Positions 31,800 to 41,502 are shown, counted from the first letter of the stretch. The stretch: DNA of 64,000 nt from Lewinellaceae bacterium (GCA_020636075.1 JACJYO010000004.1:62001-126000), one strand, 5' to 3'. Translations and numbers: made by a program. The notes: a model not told the origin generated them from the sequence alone.

Positions 31800-32887
31800 C
31801 GCGTAACCTGTTGTGGATTCTTGGTATCGTTGTAGCCCTGGCATTGGGTTATTACTTTGCCGATATCGTTGCTTTTGTATTGATAGCCTGGGTGTTGTCG
31901 ATGCTGGGAACACCGCTGATGGCTTTTTTTCGGCGTCGGATTCGTTTTCGGAAATGGCAGTTGGGTGACGCCGGTGCTGCAACGCTAACACTGCTTTCAT
32001 TTTACCTTATTCTGGCAGGTATTCTATTTCTTTTCGTTCCGACTATTGTTGGCCAGGCGCGCCACCTGGCTTCTGTAAATTACGAGGAGTTGGGACAAAA
32101 ACTCGAAGGGATTTTTGCCAATCTGGATACCAGGTTGCATGGATGGGGGATGCTGGATTCGGGACAATCACTGGGTACCCGAGCGCAAGAAATCCTGTCC
32201 GAATACTTCAAGCCAACCATGGTAGGTGATTTTTTAGGCGGGCTGATCTCCACTGCGGGCAACCTGGTTGTCGCATTGGGCTCCATCTCGTTCATCCTGT
32301 TCTTTTTTCTGAAAAACGATTCACTGTTTACGGATATCGTACTCTCGTTGGTACCCGATAGCCAGGAACATCAGGTGCGCCATGCGGTCAAGCGTTCGAG
32401 TATCATGCTGACCCGTTATTTTGATGGCCTGGTCATCCAAACAGCCAGTTTTACCACCCTCGTAGCGGTGACGCTCTGGATATTGGGTGTGCCCAATGCA
32501 CTGCTCATTGGCGTGATGGCGGGACTGCTCAATATTATCCCGTATGTAGGCCCGCTGCTGGGCATTGTCGTAGGTTGCTTTTTCACCATCTCGCATTACA
32601 TCGAGTCGGATTTTGCGCTAATGGTCACGCCCCTCATTAAAGTAGTGCTGACCATCCAGGGCGTTCAGGTTCTCGATAATAATTTTATCGGACCGTACAT
32701 CATGTCGAACAGCGTCAAGGCCCACCCCCTGGAGATTTTTATCGTCACGCTGATTGCCGCTAAACTCGGTGGCGTGGTGGGGATGATCATCGGTATTCCG
32801 GTGTACACCGTGCTACGGGTAATTGCGCGGGAATTTTTCAGCGAAGTAAAACTGGTGCGACGACTCACGGGGAGTCTGGAAGATTGA
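31796..32887 (+). CDS. AI-2E family transporter (PerM/TqsA type)
   Basis: A 363-residue polytopic membrane protein of the AI-2E (DUF20/UPF0118) family, with about eight hydrophobic segments. Family features include SISFILFFFLKND, the pore region NALLIGVMAGLLNIIPYVGP, and PHIM-like VQVLDNNFIGPYIMS before the last helices (GVVGMIIGIPVYTVLRVI). Members export autoinducer-2 or exchange ions; the substrate here is unknown. Its ATG overlaps the TGA of the upstream epimerase gene. It converges with the regulator gene at 32991. Confidence 0.9.
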   Translation: MTRNLLWILGIVVALALGYYFADIVAFVLIAWVLSMLGTPLMAFFRRRIRFRKWQLGDAGAATLTLLSFYLILAGILFLFVPTIVGQARHLASVNYEELGQKLEGIFANLDTRLHGWGMLDSGQSLGTRAQEILSEYFKPTMVGDFLGGLISTAGNLVVALGSISFILFFFLKNDSLFTDIVLSLVPDSQEHQVRHAVKRSSIMLTRYFDGLVIQTASFTTLVAVTLWILGVPNALLIGVMAGLLNIIPYVGPLLGIVVGCFFTISHYIESDFALMVTPLIKVVLTIQGVQVLDNNFIGPYIMSNSVKAHPLEIFIVTLIAAKLGGVVGMIIGIPVYTVLRVIAREFFSEVKLVRRLTGSLED

Positions 32888-32924
32888 GGACCTGTCCGGG
32901 GCAAAAAATGCCGACTCGATTTAG

Positions 32925-32980
32925 AAAATCTGCGTTGATCTGCGGCCTTTTCTGCGCCAATCTGCGGGAAGTTTGCTTCG
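32925..32980. repeat. Degenerate ATCTGCG repeat stretch
   Basis: Three spaced copies of ATCTGCG-like words (AATCTGCGTTGATCTGCGG, then CAATCTGCGGGAA) lie between convergent genes. A similar decayed stretch in opposite orientation lies at about 55968-56025. It is probably an old dispersed intergenic repeat. Confidence 0.4.
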
Positions 32981-32990
32981 TCGGGCTTAA

Positions 32991-34178
32991 TCACTTACAC
33001 CCGCAAAGTAAATTATCCGAATAATTCTGTTTGATCAGTTTAAATGCCTTCCGGTAGGGATACCCCCGGCCAATGCCGAGGTTTTCGGTTTTTATGGTGT
33101 AATAACAATCAAAACCGATGACACTTTTCCCTTCCTTCAATTCATTCGGATCGCAAAACGGATTGGGAATGGTGTTGCAATCGGTAATGGTGAGATCGGC
33201 CAGCACATTTTCCAACACGTACTTCGGGTCTACGCCAAACTCCTTGGCCAGTGCCCAATCGACATCCGTTGCAAAGCGGCCGCAGGGCTCGCCGTTGCGG
33301 ATGATGCTGTCGGGCCGGATGGTGAAGTTGTTGATGAAAAAGGAGTGGATGGTGGCCAGTTTTTTGAATTTGGGATTGGTAGAAAAATCCAGTTGGTGGT
33401 AAGCCTCCGTGAAGGTTTTCGTTTCCTTGTCAAAATACGTTGGCGATAGGGGAGTCTCCTCCGTATCTACCCAGATTTCGTTGATCAGGTATTCATAACC
33501 CAACAAATGAATGCCTTTGCCCGTGATATTCTTCTGGCTTTTCGCGCACTTCATACGCACATCCGAGCTTTTGGCCAGGTAGTACACGCCCGGTCGCTTG
33601 TTTCCCGGCAGGGGTAATTTGTATTCGGCTTCCAGGGCCCAAACGCCCTCGTAGGCGCTGCAGGGGCAGTAGTCCTGTACTTCCGATTCGTTCAAATAGG
33701 GCGAATCGTAGGGTGTGTTAAAATCGCGGTCGAAATACCGGGCCAGCGGATGCTCCAGGATTTCAGCCTTTTCAAAACGGCCCAGTTTTCCATCCATAGC
33801 AAAAAAATAGGTCAGCACCGAGCCGGCCAGAAAGGTAAGCAGGCCGTATAGCAGCACTTTGTTCCGTACGGCCTTGTTTATGCCGCTTCGGGTCTGACGG
33901 AGCGTTTCGTTGAGTTGGTTGGTACCGGACTCCAATTGGCGTTTTTCCGCTTCAAGCGTATCGAGTTTCTCCAGCAGAGCAATGTTTTCAATTGACCGCA
34001 TATACATGCCCTGCGTTGCCGTTCCGGAAATCAGCTTGCTAAACTGGCTGGCACTAATGCAAAGGTCTTTTGCAATATCGCCAAAGGAGGACGTGCCAAA
34101 CTTGGACGTCAGCAAATCCCGCGTCCCGTATTTCCGCTCCAGGGCCTCCAAAAATTGATCATGCAAATCCAACGCCAT
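32991..34178 (-). CDS. Membrane-anchored HTH regulator with Cys-rich extracytoplasmic domain
   Basis: A 395-residue protein of unrecognised family. Residues about 29-52 (SFGDIAKDLCISASQFSKLI) read as a helix-turn-helix. Residues about 61-97 are Leu/Glu/Arg-rich and likely coiled coil. Residues 108-127 are one transmembrane helix (VLLYGLLTFLAGSVLTYFFA). The remaining 270 or so residues would be periplasmic and carry about ten Cys (YCPC, VRMKC, GEPCG, TDCN, PFCDP, FDCYY, LCGC at the C-terminus), probably disulfide-bonded. The architecture suggests a ToxR-like one-step sensor with a cytosolic DNA-binding domain and a periplasmic sensing domain. It is divergent from the DASS-SusC-SusD-SGNH operon. 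Four phased 10-bp repeats lie 11 nt upstream of its ATG and are a likely operator. The control relationship is inferred. Confidence 0.72.
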   Translation of the reverse strand: MALDLHDQFLEALERKYGTRDLLTSKFGTSSFGDIAKDLCISASQFSKLISGTATQGMYMRSIENIALLEKLDTLEAEKRQLESGTNQLNETLRQTRSGINKAVRNKVLLYGLLTFLAGSVLTYFFAMDGKLGRFEKAEILEHPLARYFDRDFNTPYDSPYLNESEVQDYCPCSAYEGVWALEAEYKLPLPGNKRPGVYYLAKSSDVRMKCAKSQKNITGKGIHLLGYEYLINEIWVDTEETPLSPTYFDKETKTFTEAYHQLDFSTNPKFKKLATIHSFFINNFTIRPDSIIRNGEPCGRFATDVDWALAKEFGVDPKYVLENVLADLTITDCNTIPNPFCDPNELKEGKSVIGFDCYYTIKTENLGIGRGYPYRKAFKLIKQNYSDNLLCGCK

Positions 34179-34189
34179 CTAAATGTACG

Positions 34190-34229
34190 GTGTAAAAAAG
34201 TGTAAAACGGTATAAAATACTATAAAGTC
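34190..34229. promoter_or_regulatory. Four tandem 10-bp direct repeats, putative operator
   Basis: Units at 34190, 34200, 34210 and 34220 read GTGTAAAAAA, GTGTAAAACG, GTATAAAATA and CTATAAAGTC, sharing the core T-A/G-T-A-A-A at exact 10-bp spacing. One helical turn per unit places all cores on the same DNA face. They lie 11 nt upstream of the regulator ATG and about 180 nt upstream of the divergent symporter gene. Confidence 0.6.
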
Positions 34230-34406
34230 AAAATTTTAGGCAATTAAAAATTTTTGATGCTTAAAATCGCAAAATATGTTTGCAGTATGCGATGTTCGAA
34301 ATTTTTGAAGCGTACTATCAAAAGTATTAAAATTAATCTATTCAAATCGACCTGCCGGGTCTGCTCACGGTAAGTTTTGCCTTTAGAAAATTAATGTCCT
34401 GAACCT

Positions 34407-35900
34407 ATGCGATACCTGCCCGACACAAAACGAACTGGATTATTGCTTGGACCGGCACTTTTTGCGACGGTATTGCTGTTTTTTCACCCCAAAGGCTTGT
34501 CGGCAGAAGCCAACGCGGTACTGGCAAGCACGCTCTGGATCGCCACCTGGTGGATCACAGACTGCATCCCGCTGGCCGTTACTTCTATTTTGCCCATTAT
34601 CCTGTTTCCGCTTACCGGAGGCATGGGTATCGAGGAAACAACAGCTTCGTTCGGGCACCGCTATATTTTTCTGTACATCGGTGGTTTTATCGTGGCGATT
34701 GCCATTGAACGCTGGAACCTGCACAAGCGCATTTCCCTGATGATCATCAACCTGATCGGGACGAATCTGAAAAGCATCATCCTTGGGTTTATGGTGGCCA
34801 CGGCTTTCCTGTCCATGTGGATTTCCAATACCGCCACTGCGGTGATGATGCTACCCATCGGTATGGCCATTGTCACGCAGCTGAAAGACAACCCCAAAAC
34901 CAAGGAAGATGAAAACCTGATTTTTGGGAAGGCACTCATGCTTGCCATTGCGTACAGCGCCACCATCGGCGGCATCGCAACGCTGATCGGCACCCCGCCC
35001 AATTTGGTGTTGGCGGCCATGGTTCAGGAGTTGTACGGTGTGGAAATTACATTTTACCAGTGGATCATTTTTGGCTTGCCGATCTCAGCGGTGTTGTTGC
35101 TGCTTTGCTGGAAATACCTGACCACTTATGCATTTGAGTTCAAACAAAAATCATTTCCCGACGGCAAAGAAGAAATCAAACGCCAGCTTAAGGCGCTGGG
35201 CAGCATTAGTTACGAAGAAAAAATGGTGCTCGGCATTTTCGTTTTGACAGCCATAACCTGGATTAGCCGGTCCTTTTTGAACCGCTTCATTCCCGCTTTG
35301 GACGATACCATCATCGCGGTTGCCGCGGCGGTTTTATTGTTCACCATTCCGGCTTCAAAAAAGAAAAACCGGGCGCTGGTTACCTGGCCGGAAGCAGTGC
35401 GTTTGCCCTGGGGTATTCTGTTGCTTTTTGGTGGCGGCCTGGCCCTCGCTGAAGGTTTCAAATCGAGCGGGCTGGCTACATACCTTGGCCAGCAACTCAC
35501 CCTGCTGGAAGGCGCATCGCTTCTGGTTTTGTTGCTCGTGGTAATCGCTGCAGTCAATTTTCTGACCGAAATCACGTCCAATATTGCCACGACAGCTATG
35601 GTGTTGCCCATTCTGGCGCCACTGGCACTGGTCATGAACGTCCACCCATTCGGGCTCATGGTGGGTGCTGCCGTGGCCGCTTCCTGCGCATTTATGCTTC
35701 CCGTAGCCACTCCACCCAACGCCGTCGTATTCGGCGCCGGCTACCTCACGATTCCCGATATGGTTCGAACCGGCTTCCGGCTCAACCTGCTTTCGATCAT
35801 CTGCCTTACGCTTGTTATTTATTTGCTCCTGCCCTATTTGTGGGGATTTAGCCTCGATGCGTTCCCGCTCGAGTTCAAAAAACAACATTCGTTGAACTAA
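34407..35900 (+). CDS. DASS/SLC13-family sodium:anion symporter
   Basis: A 497-residue polytopic inner-membrane protein. Both inverted-repeat signature loops are visible: SNTATAVMMLPIGMA in the first half and TEITSNIATTAMVLPILAP in the second. They match the SNT sodium/substrate-binding motifs of DASS transporters. Also typical are WWITDCIPLAVTSILPI near the N-terminus and the C-terminal LPVATPPNAVVFGAGY. Substrates in the family are C4-dicarboxylates, citrate or sulfate. The gene ends 11 nt before susC, so it is probably the first gene of a DASS-SusC-SusD-SGNH operon and may import the product of outer-membrane processing. Confidence 0.9.
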   Translation: MRYLPDTKRTGLLLGPALFATVLLFFHPKGLSAEANAVLASTLWIATWWITDCIPLAVTSILPIILFPLTGGMGIEETTASFGHRYIFLYIGGFIVAIAIERWNLHKRISLMIINLIGTNLKSIILGFMVATAFLSMWISNTATAVMMLPIGMAIVTQLKDNPKTKEDENLIFGKALMLAIAYSATIGGIATLIGTPPNLVLAAMVQELYGVEITFYQWIIFGLPISAVLLLLCWKYLTTYAFEFKQKSFPDGKEEIKRQLKALGSISYEEKMVLGIFVLTAITWISRSFLNRFIPALDDTIIAVAAAVLLFTIPASKKKNRALVTWPEAVRLPWGILLLFGGGLALAEGFKSSGLATYLGQQLTLLEGASLLVLLLVVIAAVNFLTEITSNIATTAMVLPILAPLALVMNVHPFGLMVGAAVAASCAFMLPVATPPNAVVFGAGYLTIPDMVRTGFRLNLLSIICLTLVIYLLLPYLWGFSLDAFPLEFKKQHSLN

Positions 35901-35911
35901 CCTTTCAAGTT

Positions 35912-38900
35912 ATGAAAAAACGTAGACCAATCATCCTGATCGCCTTGCTCGCTCTTTTGGGGCAGGCGATGTATGCCCAAAAAGTCGTTTCCGGCCTGGT
36001 GAGCGACGAGGAAGGTGTCCCCCTGATTGGGGTTACTGTCCAGGAGTCGGGCACCATAAACGGAACCAAAACAGCCGTGGATGGGACGTATTCCATTACG
36101 CTATCCACCGAAAATGCCGCACTGACATTCAGTTATTTCGGCAAAGAACCGGTGACACAGGAAGTAGGCGCCGCATCGGTGCTCAATATTACCCTGCAGG
36201 AAAAAGTGGATTTGCTGGATGAGGTCGTCGTCACGGCGCTGGGTTTTGAAGAAAACAGGGACGAACTGGGTTATGCCAGTTCAAAAGTCGGCGGCGCCAC
36301 CCTGGTGAACTCCGGCGAGGCAAACGTGCTGAACTCCCTGTCCGGCAAGGCATCCGGCGTGCGGATTTCCCGAAATTCCGGCGACCCGGGCGCCGGGGCT
36401 TACCTTCAAATCCGGGGGATATCGACCATTACCCGTAACAACCAGCCGCTCATCATCCTGGACGGGATACCGATCAGCAATGATGTGCGTGGCAACAGCG
36501 ACAGCGGGGGCTCCAACCAGGAGTCGCGCCTGAACGATATCAACCCCAACGATATCGAGAGCATCTCGGTACTGAAGGGGGCCTCGGCAGCGGCGTTGTA
36601 CGGTACGCAGGCCTTAGGCGGTGTCATCCTGATCACCACCAAAAGTGGAAAGTTTGCCAGCAAGCTGAACGTACAGGTCCGCTCGACGTATTCCATGGAC
36701 ATCATCAACCGGAAATACCCCTTGCAAACCCAATTTGGACAGGGTGACAATGGTGTATTCGACCAGCGTTCGCGCGATTCCTGGGGCGATAAAATTGCCG
36801 ACCGCCCGGGTGGCGCCGATGAGTTCAACACTTCCGGCCAGTTTTATATCGATCAGGATGGCGCGGTGTATTACCCGGTTTTGAACAAAAATTCACACAC
36901 CATTTACGATGATTCCAATTTCGACCAGATTTTCAGCAACGGCCATTTTCTCGAAAACAGCCTGACCCTGAGCGGCGGAAACGAGCGCAGTGCCGTGTAT
37001 TTTAACCTGACGGATCTGGACCAACAGGGCATCATTCGCAACAACTCGGACTACCGGCGCACCTCTGCACGCTTCAATTCCAAGTACCTGCTGACAGATA
37101 AAATCCGCTTGAAAACCACCGCTAATTACGCGCGCACGGGCTCCAACCGCATTCAGAAAGGCGCCAGTTCCTCCGGCCTCTACCTGGGTTTGTTGCGCAC
37201 ACCACCTGATTTTGACAACTCCGGCTACCGCGGCGATTTTTACGCCAATCCCACTGCTTCGCCGGTGCCCAACCGTCACCGCTCGTACCGCGAATCGCTG
37301 GGCGCCGACAATACGCCCGTGTACAACAATCCGCGTTGGACCATCAACGAACAGGAAGACCGGGCGCAGGTCGACCGTTTCATTACCAGCTTCGAACTTA
37401 CAGCCTCCCCGTTGCCCTGGATCGACCTGATCGGCCGTGTAGGCATCGACCATTACACAGAAAAGCGCAATCAGTTTTTCACGCCGGGCTCGGCCTCCGG
37501 GGCCTTTGCCTCCGGCTATTACGAACAACAGATCGCGTCGAACAGTATTTTTAACATGGACTACATCGCACGGGCGACACACAAACTGACGAAAGACATA
37601 GACGGTGAACTGCTGGTCGGTTTCAATTACAACAGCCGGACGTTATCGGTCAACGGGGTGGAAACCACCAATTTTATCCAGTTTGCCGATGTGGCCAGTG
37701 TGGTGCGCGATAAAGACAATGCGCTCCCGGAAAACGTGACCACCACCAGCTCGCAAGGGCGGGAGCGTACAGCAGGCGTTTACGGTTCACTCAGCCTGTC
37801 GGGTTGGGATATGCTCTACCTGACGAGCACCCTGCGCGTCGAATCGGCATCTACCTTTGGCGATGCTTCGGACAATACATTTTTGTTTCCTTCCACTTCG
37901 CTGGCCTGGCAGTTTTCCAAACTTGGCGATCTGGAGAGCGATGTGTTTTCCTTCGGGAAACTTCGTGTTTCGTATGGTGAAGTGGGTGTTCAGCCGGCCC
38001 GTTACAACACCTCCAACGTGTATGTTTCACCCAGCTTCGGCGACCAGTATGGCGGCAACCTCAACCTCGGTCTCTACGGCAACGGCGGTTTTGTGCCCAG
38101 TGCTAACCGCGGCAATTCTGCTTTGCGTCCCGAGCGCAAAAAAGAATTTGAGATCGGCGCCGACCTTCGTTTTTTGAACGATCGCCTGTCGCTCAGCGGC
38201 ACCTACTTTTACAACAAAACGGAAGATGTGCTCCTTGATTTTCCGGTAGCCAACTCCCGCGGATACAGCGTGGTGTACACCAACGGCGCCGAAGTAGAGA
38301 ACAAAGGCGTAGAACTCGATCTGGGTTACACCATCATTCGCAAAAAGAATTTTTCCTGGGATATTACCGGCACGTTCACCAAAGTGAAAAACAAGGTGCT
38401 CGATCTGGCCGGTGTGGAGTCGATCAATTTGGGTGGTCTGGCTGCTGCCAACTCCCGGGCCGTCGAAGGCCTGCCCATCGGTGTGATCTGGGGCTCGCGT
38501 ATCCTGCGCAACCCCGACGGTTCGATCATTTTTGATGAAAACGGCTTCCCCGAGCAGGATGCCCTTGAGGGTGTGATCGGCGATCCCAACCCCGACTGGC
38601 AAGGCTCGCTGATGACCGGTTTTCACTACAAAAATCTGACACTCAACATCCTGTTCGAAACCTACCAGGGCGCCGACATCTACGCAGGCACCAAGTCGGT
38701 GTTGCTGGATCTGGGGCGCTGGGAAGACTCGGGCAATGAGGTGACCGCTACCCGCAACCTCAAGGAGTTCAATGGAAATATCATCAACATCGGCGAAACC
38801 TTCCGCGGCAAAGTGTACGATTTCGGTGCCGGTCCGGTTGCGCTCACCGAAGCCTGGTACAACGGCGACGGCGGCTTTTTCAGCAACGGCAACGACGAGA

Positions 38901-39160
38901 TTTATATCGAAGACGGCTCCTGGACCCGCTTGCGTGAGATCAGCCTGTCGTATCGTCTGAACTCGAAATGGCTCAAAAAACGCACCGGCTTGAGTTCCGT
39001 TGAATTGATGGCTACCGGACGTAACCTTGTCCTCTGGACTGAGTTTGAAGGCAACGACCCCGACACCAACCTTTCAGGCATCAGTGTGGCCCGCGGGCTG
39101 GAGTATTTTAACAACCCGGGCACGCAATCCTATGTGTTCAGCCTGTTGCTTAATTTTTAA
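35912..39160 (+). CDS. susC-like: SusC/RagA-type TonB-dependent outer-membrane transporter
   Basis: A 1082-residue protein with a signal peptide (IILIALLALLGQAMYAQ) and a carboxypeptidase-regulatory-like domain at about residues 24-100 (VSGLVSDEEGVPLIGVTV). A TonB-box-like DEVVVTALG at about 108 precedes the plug domain (LSGKASGVRISRNSGDPG, IRGISTITRNNQPLIILDG, GASAAALYGTQALGGVIL). A 22-strand barrel ends in SYVFSLLLNF with the terminal aromatic residue. It would take up a large ligand across the outer membrane with the SusD lipoprotein encoded 21 nt downstream. It is short of the usual STN domain, so no direct anti-sigma signalling is expected. Preceded by the DASS symporter gene at 11 nt. 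Confidence 0.95.
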   Translation: MKKRRPIILIALLALLGQAMYAQKVVSGLVSDEEGVPLIGVTVQESGTINGTKTAVDGTYSITLSTENAALTFSYFGKEPVTQEVGAASVLNITLQEKVDLLDEVVVTALGFEENRDELGYASSKVGGATLVNSGEANVLNSLSGKASGVRISRNSGDPGAGAYLQIRGISTITRNNQPLIILDGIPISNDVRGNSDSGGSNQESRLNDINPNDIESISVLKGASAAALYGTQALGGVILITTKSGKFASKLNVQVRSTYSMDIINRKYPLQTQFGQGDNGVFDQRSRDSWGDKIADRPGGADEFNTSGQFYIDQDGAVYYPVLNKNSHTIYDDSNFDQIFSNGHFLENSLTLSGGNERSAVYFNLTDLDQQGIIRNNSDYRRTSARFNSKYLLTDKIRLKTTANYARTGSNRIQKGASSSGLYLGLLRTPPDFDNSGYRGDFYANPTASPVPNRHRSYRESLGADNTPVYNNPRWTINEQEDRAQVDRFITSFELTASPLPWIDLIGRVGIDHYTEKRNQFFTPGSASGAFASGYYEQQIASNSIFNMDYIARATHKLTKDIDGELLVGFNYNSRTLSVNGVETTNFIQFADVASVVRDKDNALPENVTTTSSQGRERTAGVYGSLSLSGWDMLYLTSTLRVESASTFGDASDNTFLFPSTSLAWQFSKLGDLESDVFSFGKLRVSYGEVGVQPARYNTSNVYVSPSFGDQYGGNLNLGLYGNGGFVPSANRGNSALRPERKKEFEIGADLRFLNDRLSLSGTYFYNKTEDVLLDFPVANSRGYSVVYTNGAEVENKGVELDLGYTIIRKKNFSWDITGTFTKVKNKVLDLAGVESINLGGLAAANSRAVEGLPIGVIWGSRILRNPDGSIIFDENGFPEQDALEGVIGDPNPDWQGSLMTGFHYKNLTLNILFETYQGADIYAGTKSVLLDLGRWEDSGNEVTATRNLKEFNGNIINIGETFRGKVYDFGAGPVALTEAWYNGDGGFFSNGNDEIYIEDGSWTRLREISLSYRLNSKWLKKRTGLSSVELMATGRNLVLWTEFEGNDPDTNLSGISVARGLEYFNNPGTQSYVFSLLLNF

Positions 39161-39181
39161 AATTTAAAACCGACCGAAATT

Positions 39182-40603
39182 ATGAAACACCTGATATACA
39201 TATGTTTTACCACGCTGCTCGCCACCTCTTGCAGCAACCTGGTCGACGGGATCAACGACGATCCGAACAACCCGACCAGTACCTCCTATCAGAATATTCT
39301 GACCGGCGCCGAAGTGGGCAACATCATCCTCCAATCGGGTGAAACTGCCCGGCGTGCCGGCATTTTTTGTGGCTACTACACCGGCATCGACCGGCAGCAC
39401 CTGGGCTTTGACCAGTATTCGGTAAACACCAGCGACTTCAACAGCCTGTGGTACGATGCCTACGTCGATTCTTACCGCAACGCATTGGAAACAAAGAAAG
39501 CGGCAGAAACTGCCGGCATTGGCGGGGTGACCATCGGCATCACCCAGGTTTTGCAGGCGCAGGTGATCGGCACCACAGCCGCCCTGTATGGGGATATTCC
39601 TTTCGAGGAAGCCGGTCGCATTGAAATTGAAAATCCGCGCTACGAAGATCAACGCGCGGTGTACGACAAGTTGCAGCTCCTGCTCGATGAGGGTATTCGC
39701 AACCTGGAAACCGGAACAGGACGGCCTGCCGGAGGCTCCGAGATTTATTTTGACGGCGCGCCGGGGCCCTGGATTCAGGTGGCCTACACGCTCAAAGCCC
39801 GGTATTACATGCACACCAAAGAATACGCAAAAGCCTACGAGGCTGCCGGCAAAGGCATCAGCGCGCGCAACAACGCCATGTATGCACCCCACGGTACCGG
39901 TAATCAGGAGTCCAACCTGACCTACCTGTTTTTTGCCGTCGAAGTACGCGGCGCCGACGTGAAAACCTCCGATTTTATGGCCAGCCTGGTACACCCCGAC
40001 ATGGTAGCCAGCCCGAATTTTAACAACTATCGCGGCAATGCCAAAACGGATGAAACCGGTCGTTTCAACTACTATTTCCTGACCAACAGCGTAGGCATTC
40101 AGCCCAATACCATGAACGGTTTTGCTGCGCAAACGGCTCCCGCACCGCTGGTGACGTACGAAGAAAACCTGTTGATCCTCGCCGAGGCGGGCTTTCGCAC
40201 CCAGGGCTTTGATGTAGGTCTGAACCACCTGAACGATTTCCGGGCTTACATGGCTGCGGGCGGTTACATGACCAACGTAAACCCGGCACAACTAAAATAT
40301 GAAGCCTACGTAGCAGCAGACTTTGCCAACGGCGGCATGGAAAATACCGACGGCCTGAGTGCTAATGACGCACTGCTGCGCGAAATTCTGCAGGAGCGCT
40401 ACGTTACATTTTTCGGCCAAACCGAAGGCTTCAACGATACCCGACGTACCGAAAAAGAAACCACGGTGCGCGTGCCGGTGCAGCCCAATGTGGGTAGCCT
40501 ACTGCCGCAGCGTTTTCTGTACCCGCAAACTGAGATTGACCGGAATGCGAACACGCCCAGCCCCATACCCGGATTTTTCGAACCCACAGATGTAAACAAA
40601 TAA
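39182..40603 (+). CDS. susD-like: SusD/RagB-type lipoprotein (SusD-like_2 branch)
   Basis: A 473-residue surface lipoprotein. The lipobox is LLATSCSN with Cys17. The mature start SNLVDGINDDPNNPTS is the classic opening of the SusD-like_2 family. A central helical tract (YKLQL-like YDKLQLLLDEGIRNLE, QVAYTLKARYYMHTKEYAKAYEAA) forms the TPR-like scaffold. It binds the ligand and lids the SusC barrel encoded immediately upstream (21 nt). No carbohydrate-active enzyme is in the same operon; the following gene is an SGNH hydrolase, so the ligand may be an ester rather than a glycan. That last point is inference. Confidence 0.93.
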   Translation: MKHLIYICFTTLLATSCSNLVDGINDDPNNPTSTSYQNILTGAEVGNIILQSGETARRAGIFCGYYTGIDRQHLGFDQYSVNTSDFNSLWYDAYVDSYRNALETKKAAETAGIGGVTIGITQVLQAQVIGTTAALYGDIPFEEAGRIEIENPRYEDQRAVYDKLQLLLDEGIRNLETGTGRPAGGSEIYFDGAPGPWIQVAYTLKARYYMHTKEYAKAYEAAGKGISARNNAMYAPHGTGNQESNLTYLFFAVEVRGADVKTSDFMASLVHPDMVASPNFNNYRGNAKTDETGRFNYYFLTNSVGIQPNTMNGFAAQTAPAPLVTYEENLLILAEAGFRTQGFDVGLNHLNDFRAYMAAGGYMTNVNPAQLKYEAYVAADFANGGMENTDGLSANDALLREILQERYVTFFGQTEGFNDTRRTEKETTVRVPVQPNVGSLLPQRFLYPQTEIDRNANTPSPIPGFFEPTDVNK

Positions 40604-40618
40604 ATCCGGACGTCATTT

Positions 40619-41392
40619 ATGGCACGCATGCATTTTCGCTTCATCGTTTTTATTATCGCCGTACTGCTGGCGCCGGCATTTGCGTCTGCGCAGCAGGGCG
40701 ATACCTTGCGGGTGCTCTTTGTGGGCAACAGTTTTACCTATTTCTGGAACCTCCCGCAGGTGGTCCAGGCTATGGCTACCAGTCAGGGCAAAGCGATCAT
40801 TACCCGCCAGTCGACTGCCGGTGGGTCAAGCCTGGAGGATCATTGGAACGGCGCCAAGGGCCTGAAGACGAAAGCCCTCATTGAGGCAGGCGGCTGGGAC
40901 TATGTGGTGTTGCAGGATCATAGCCAGCGACCCATTGATGCACCGGAAAGTTTTATGGAGTACGGGAAAAAATTTGGCGAATTGATCCGGTCAAAAGGCG
41001 CCGAACCCTTGTATTTCACCACCTGGGCCTACGCCTCGAACCCGCTGATGCAACCGGCCCTGACGGAAGGTTATGCCAAACTGGCCGGCGCTATGCGGGC
41101 CGATCTGATTCCAGTGGGGCCGCTCTGGGCTACGGTGCGCCAGGCACGCCCGGATCTCGACCTGTTTTTTGACGACAAACACCCGACTGCCGTCGGTACG
41201 TATTTGATCGGGCTGGCTTTTTTGAAAAAACTGACCGGCCTGCCACTGGGGAAAATTCCCGACCGGATAACGACGACCGACAATTCCGGCGAACTGACCT
41301 ATCTGTTGTTTGTGCTGCCGGAAGACGGCGATTTTCTACGGCAAATTGTTGGGGAGTTTGATTTGGGGAAGGTGGTTGAATGGCAGAAATGA
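40619..41392 (+). CDS. Secreted SGNH-type hydrolase/esterase
   Basis: A 257-residue protein with a signal peptide (FIIAVLLAPAFASAQQ). Block I is VLFVGNSFTYF with nucleophile Ser38. The block V pair is in DLFFDDKHPTAVGTYL, with Asp185 or Asp186 and His188. A Gly in STAGGSSLEDHW and an Asp/His patch VLQDHSQRP occupy the intermediate blocks. It would cleave an ester, perhaps acetyl groups on a glycan or a carboxylate ester. It follows susD by 15 nt and completes the DASS-SusC-SusD operon; substrate and localisation beyond the inner membrane are not shown. Confidence 0.85.
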   Translation: MARMHFRFIVFIIAVLLAPAFASAQQGDTLRVLFVGNSFTYFWNLPQVVQAMATSQGKAIITRQSTAGGSSLEDHWNGAKGLKTKALIEAGGWDYVVLQDHSQRPIDAPESFMEYGKKFGELIRSKGAEPLYFTTWAYASNPLMQPALTEGYAKLAGAMRADLIPVGPLWATVRQARPDLDLFFDDKHPTAVGTYLIGLAFLKKLTGLPLGKIPDRITTTDNSGELTYLLFVLPEDGDFLRQIVGEFDLGKVVEWQK

Positions 41393-41502
41393 GTCAGCAA
41401 GAAATTCTATGGATGAAAAAATGAACAAGAGTTTTTGTCAACCCCATCGCCATAGCTATCAACATGAAAAGTATTAAAAATGAATTTGATTGAAGATTAA
41501 TA

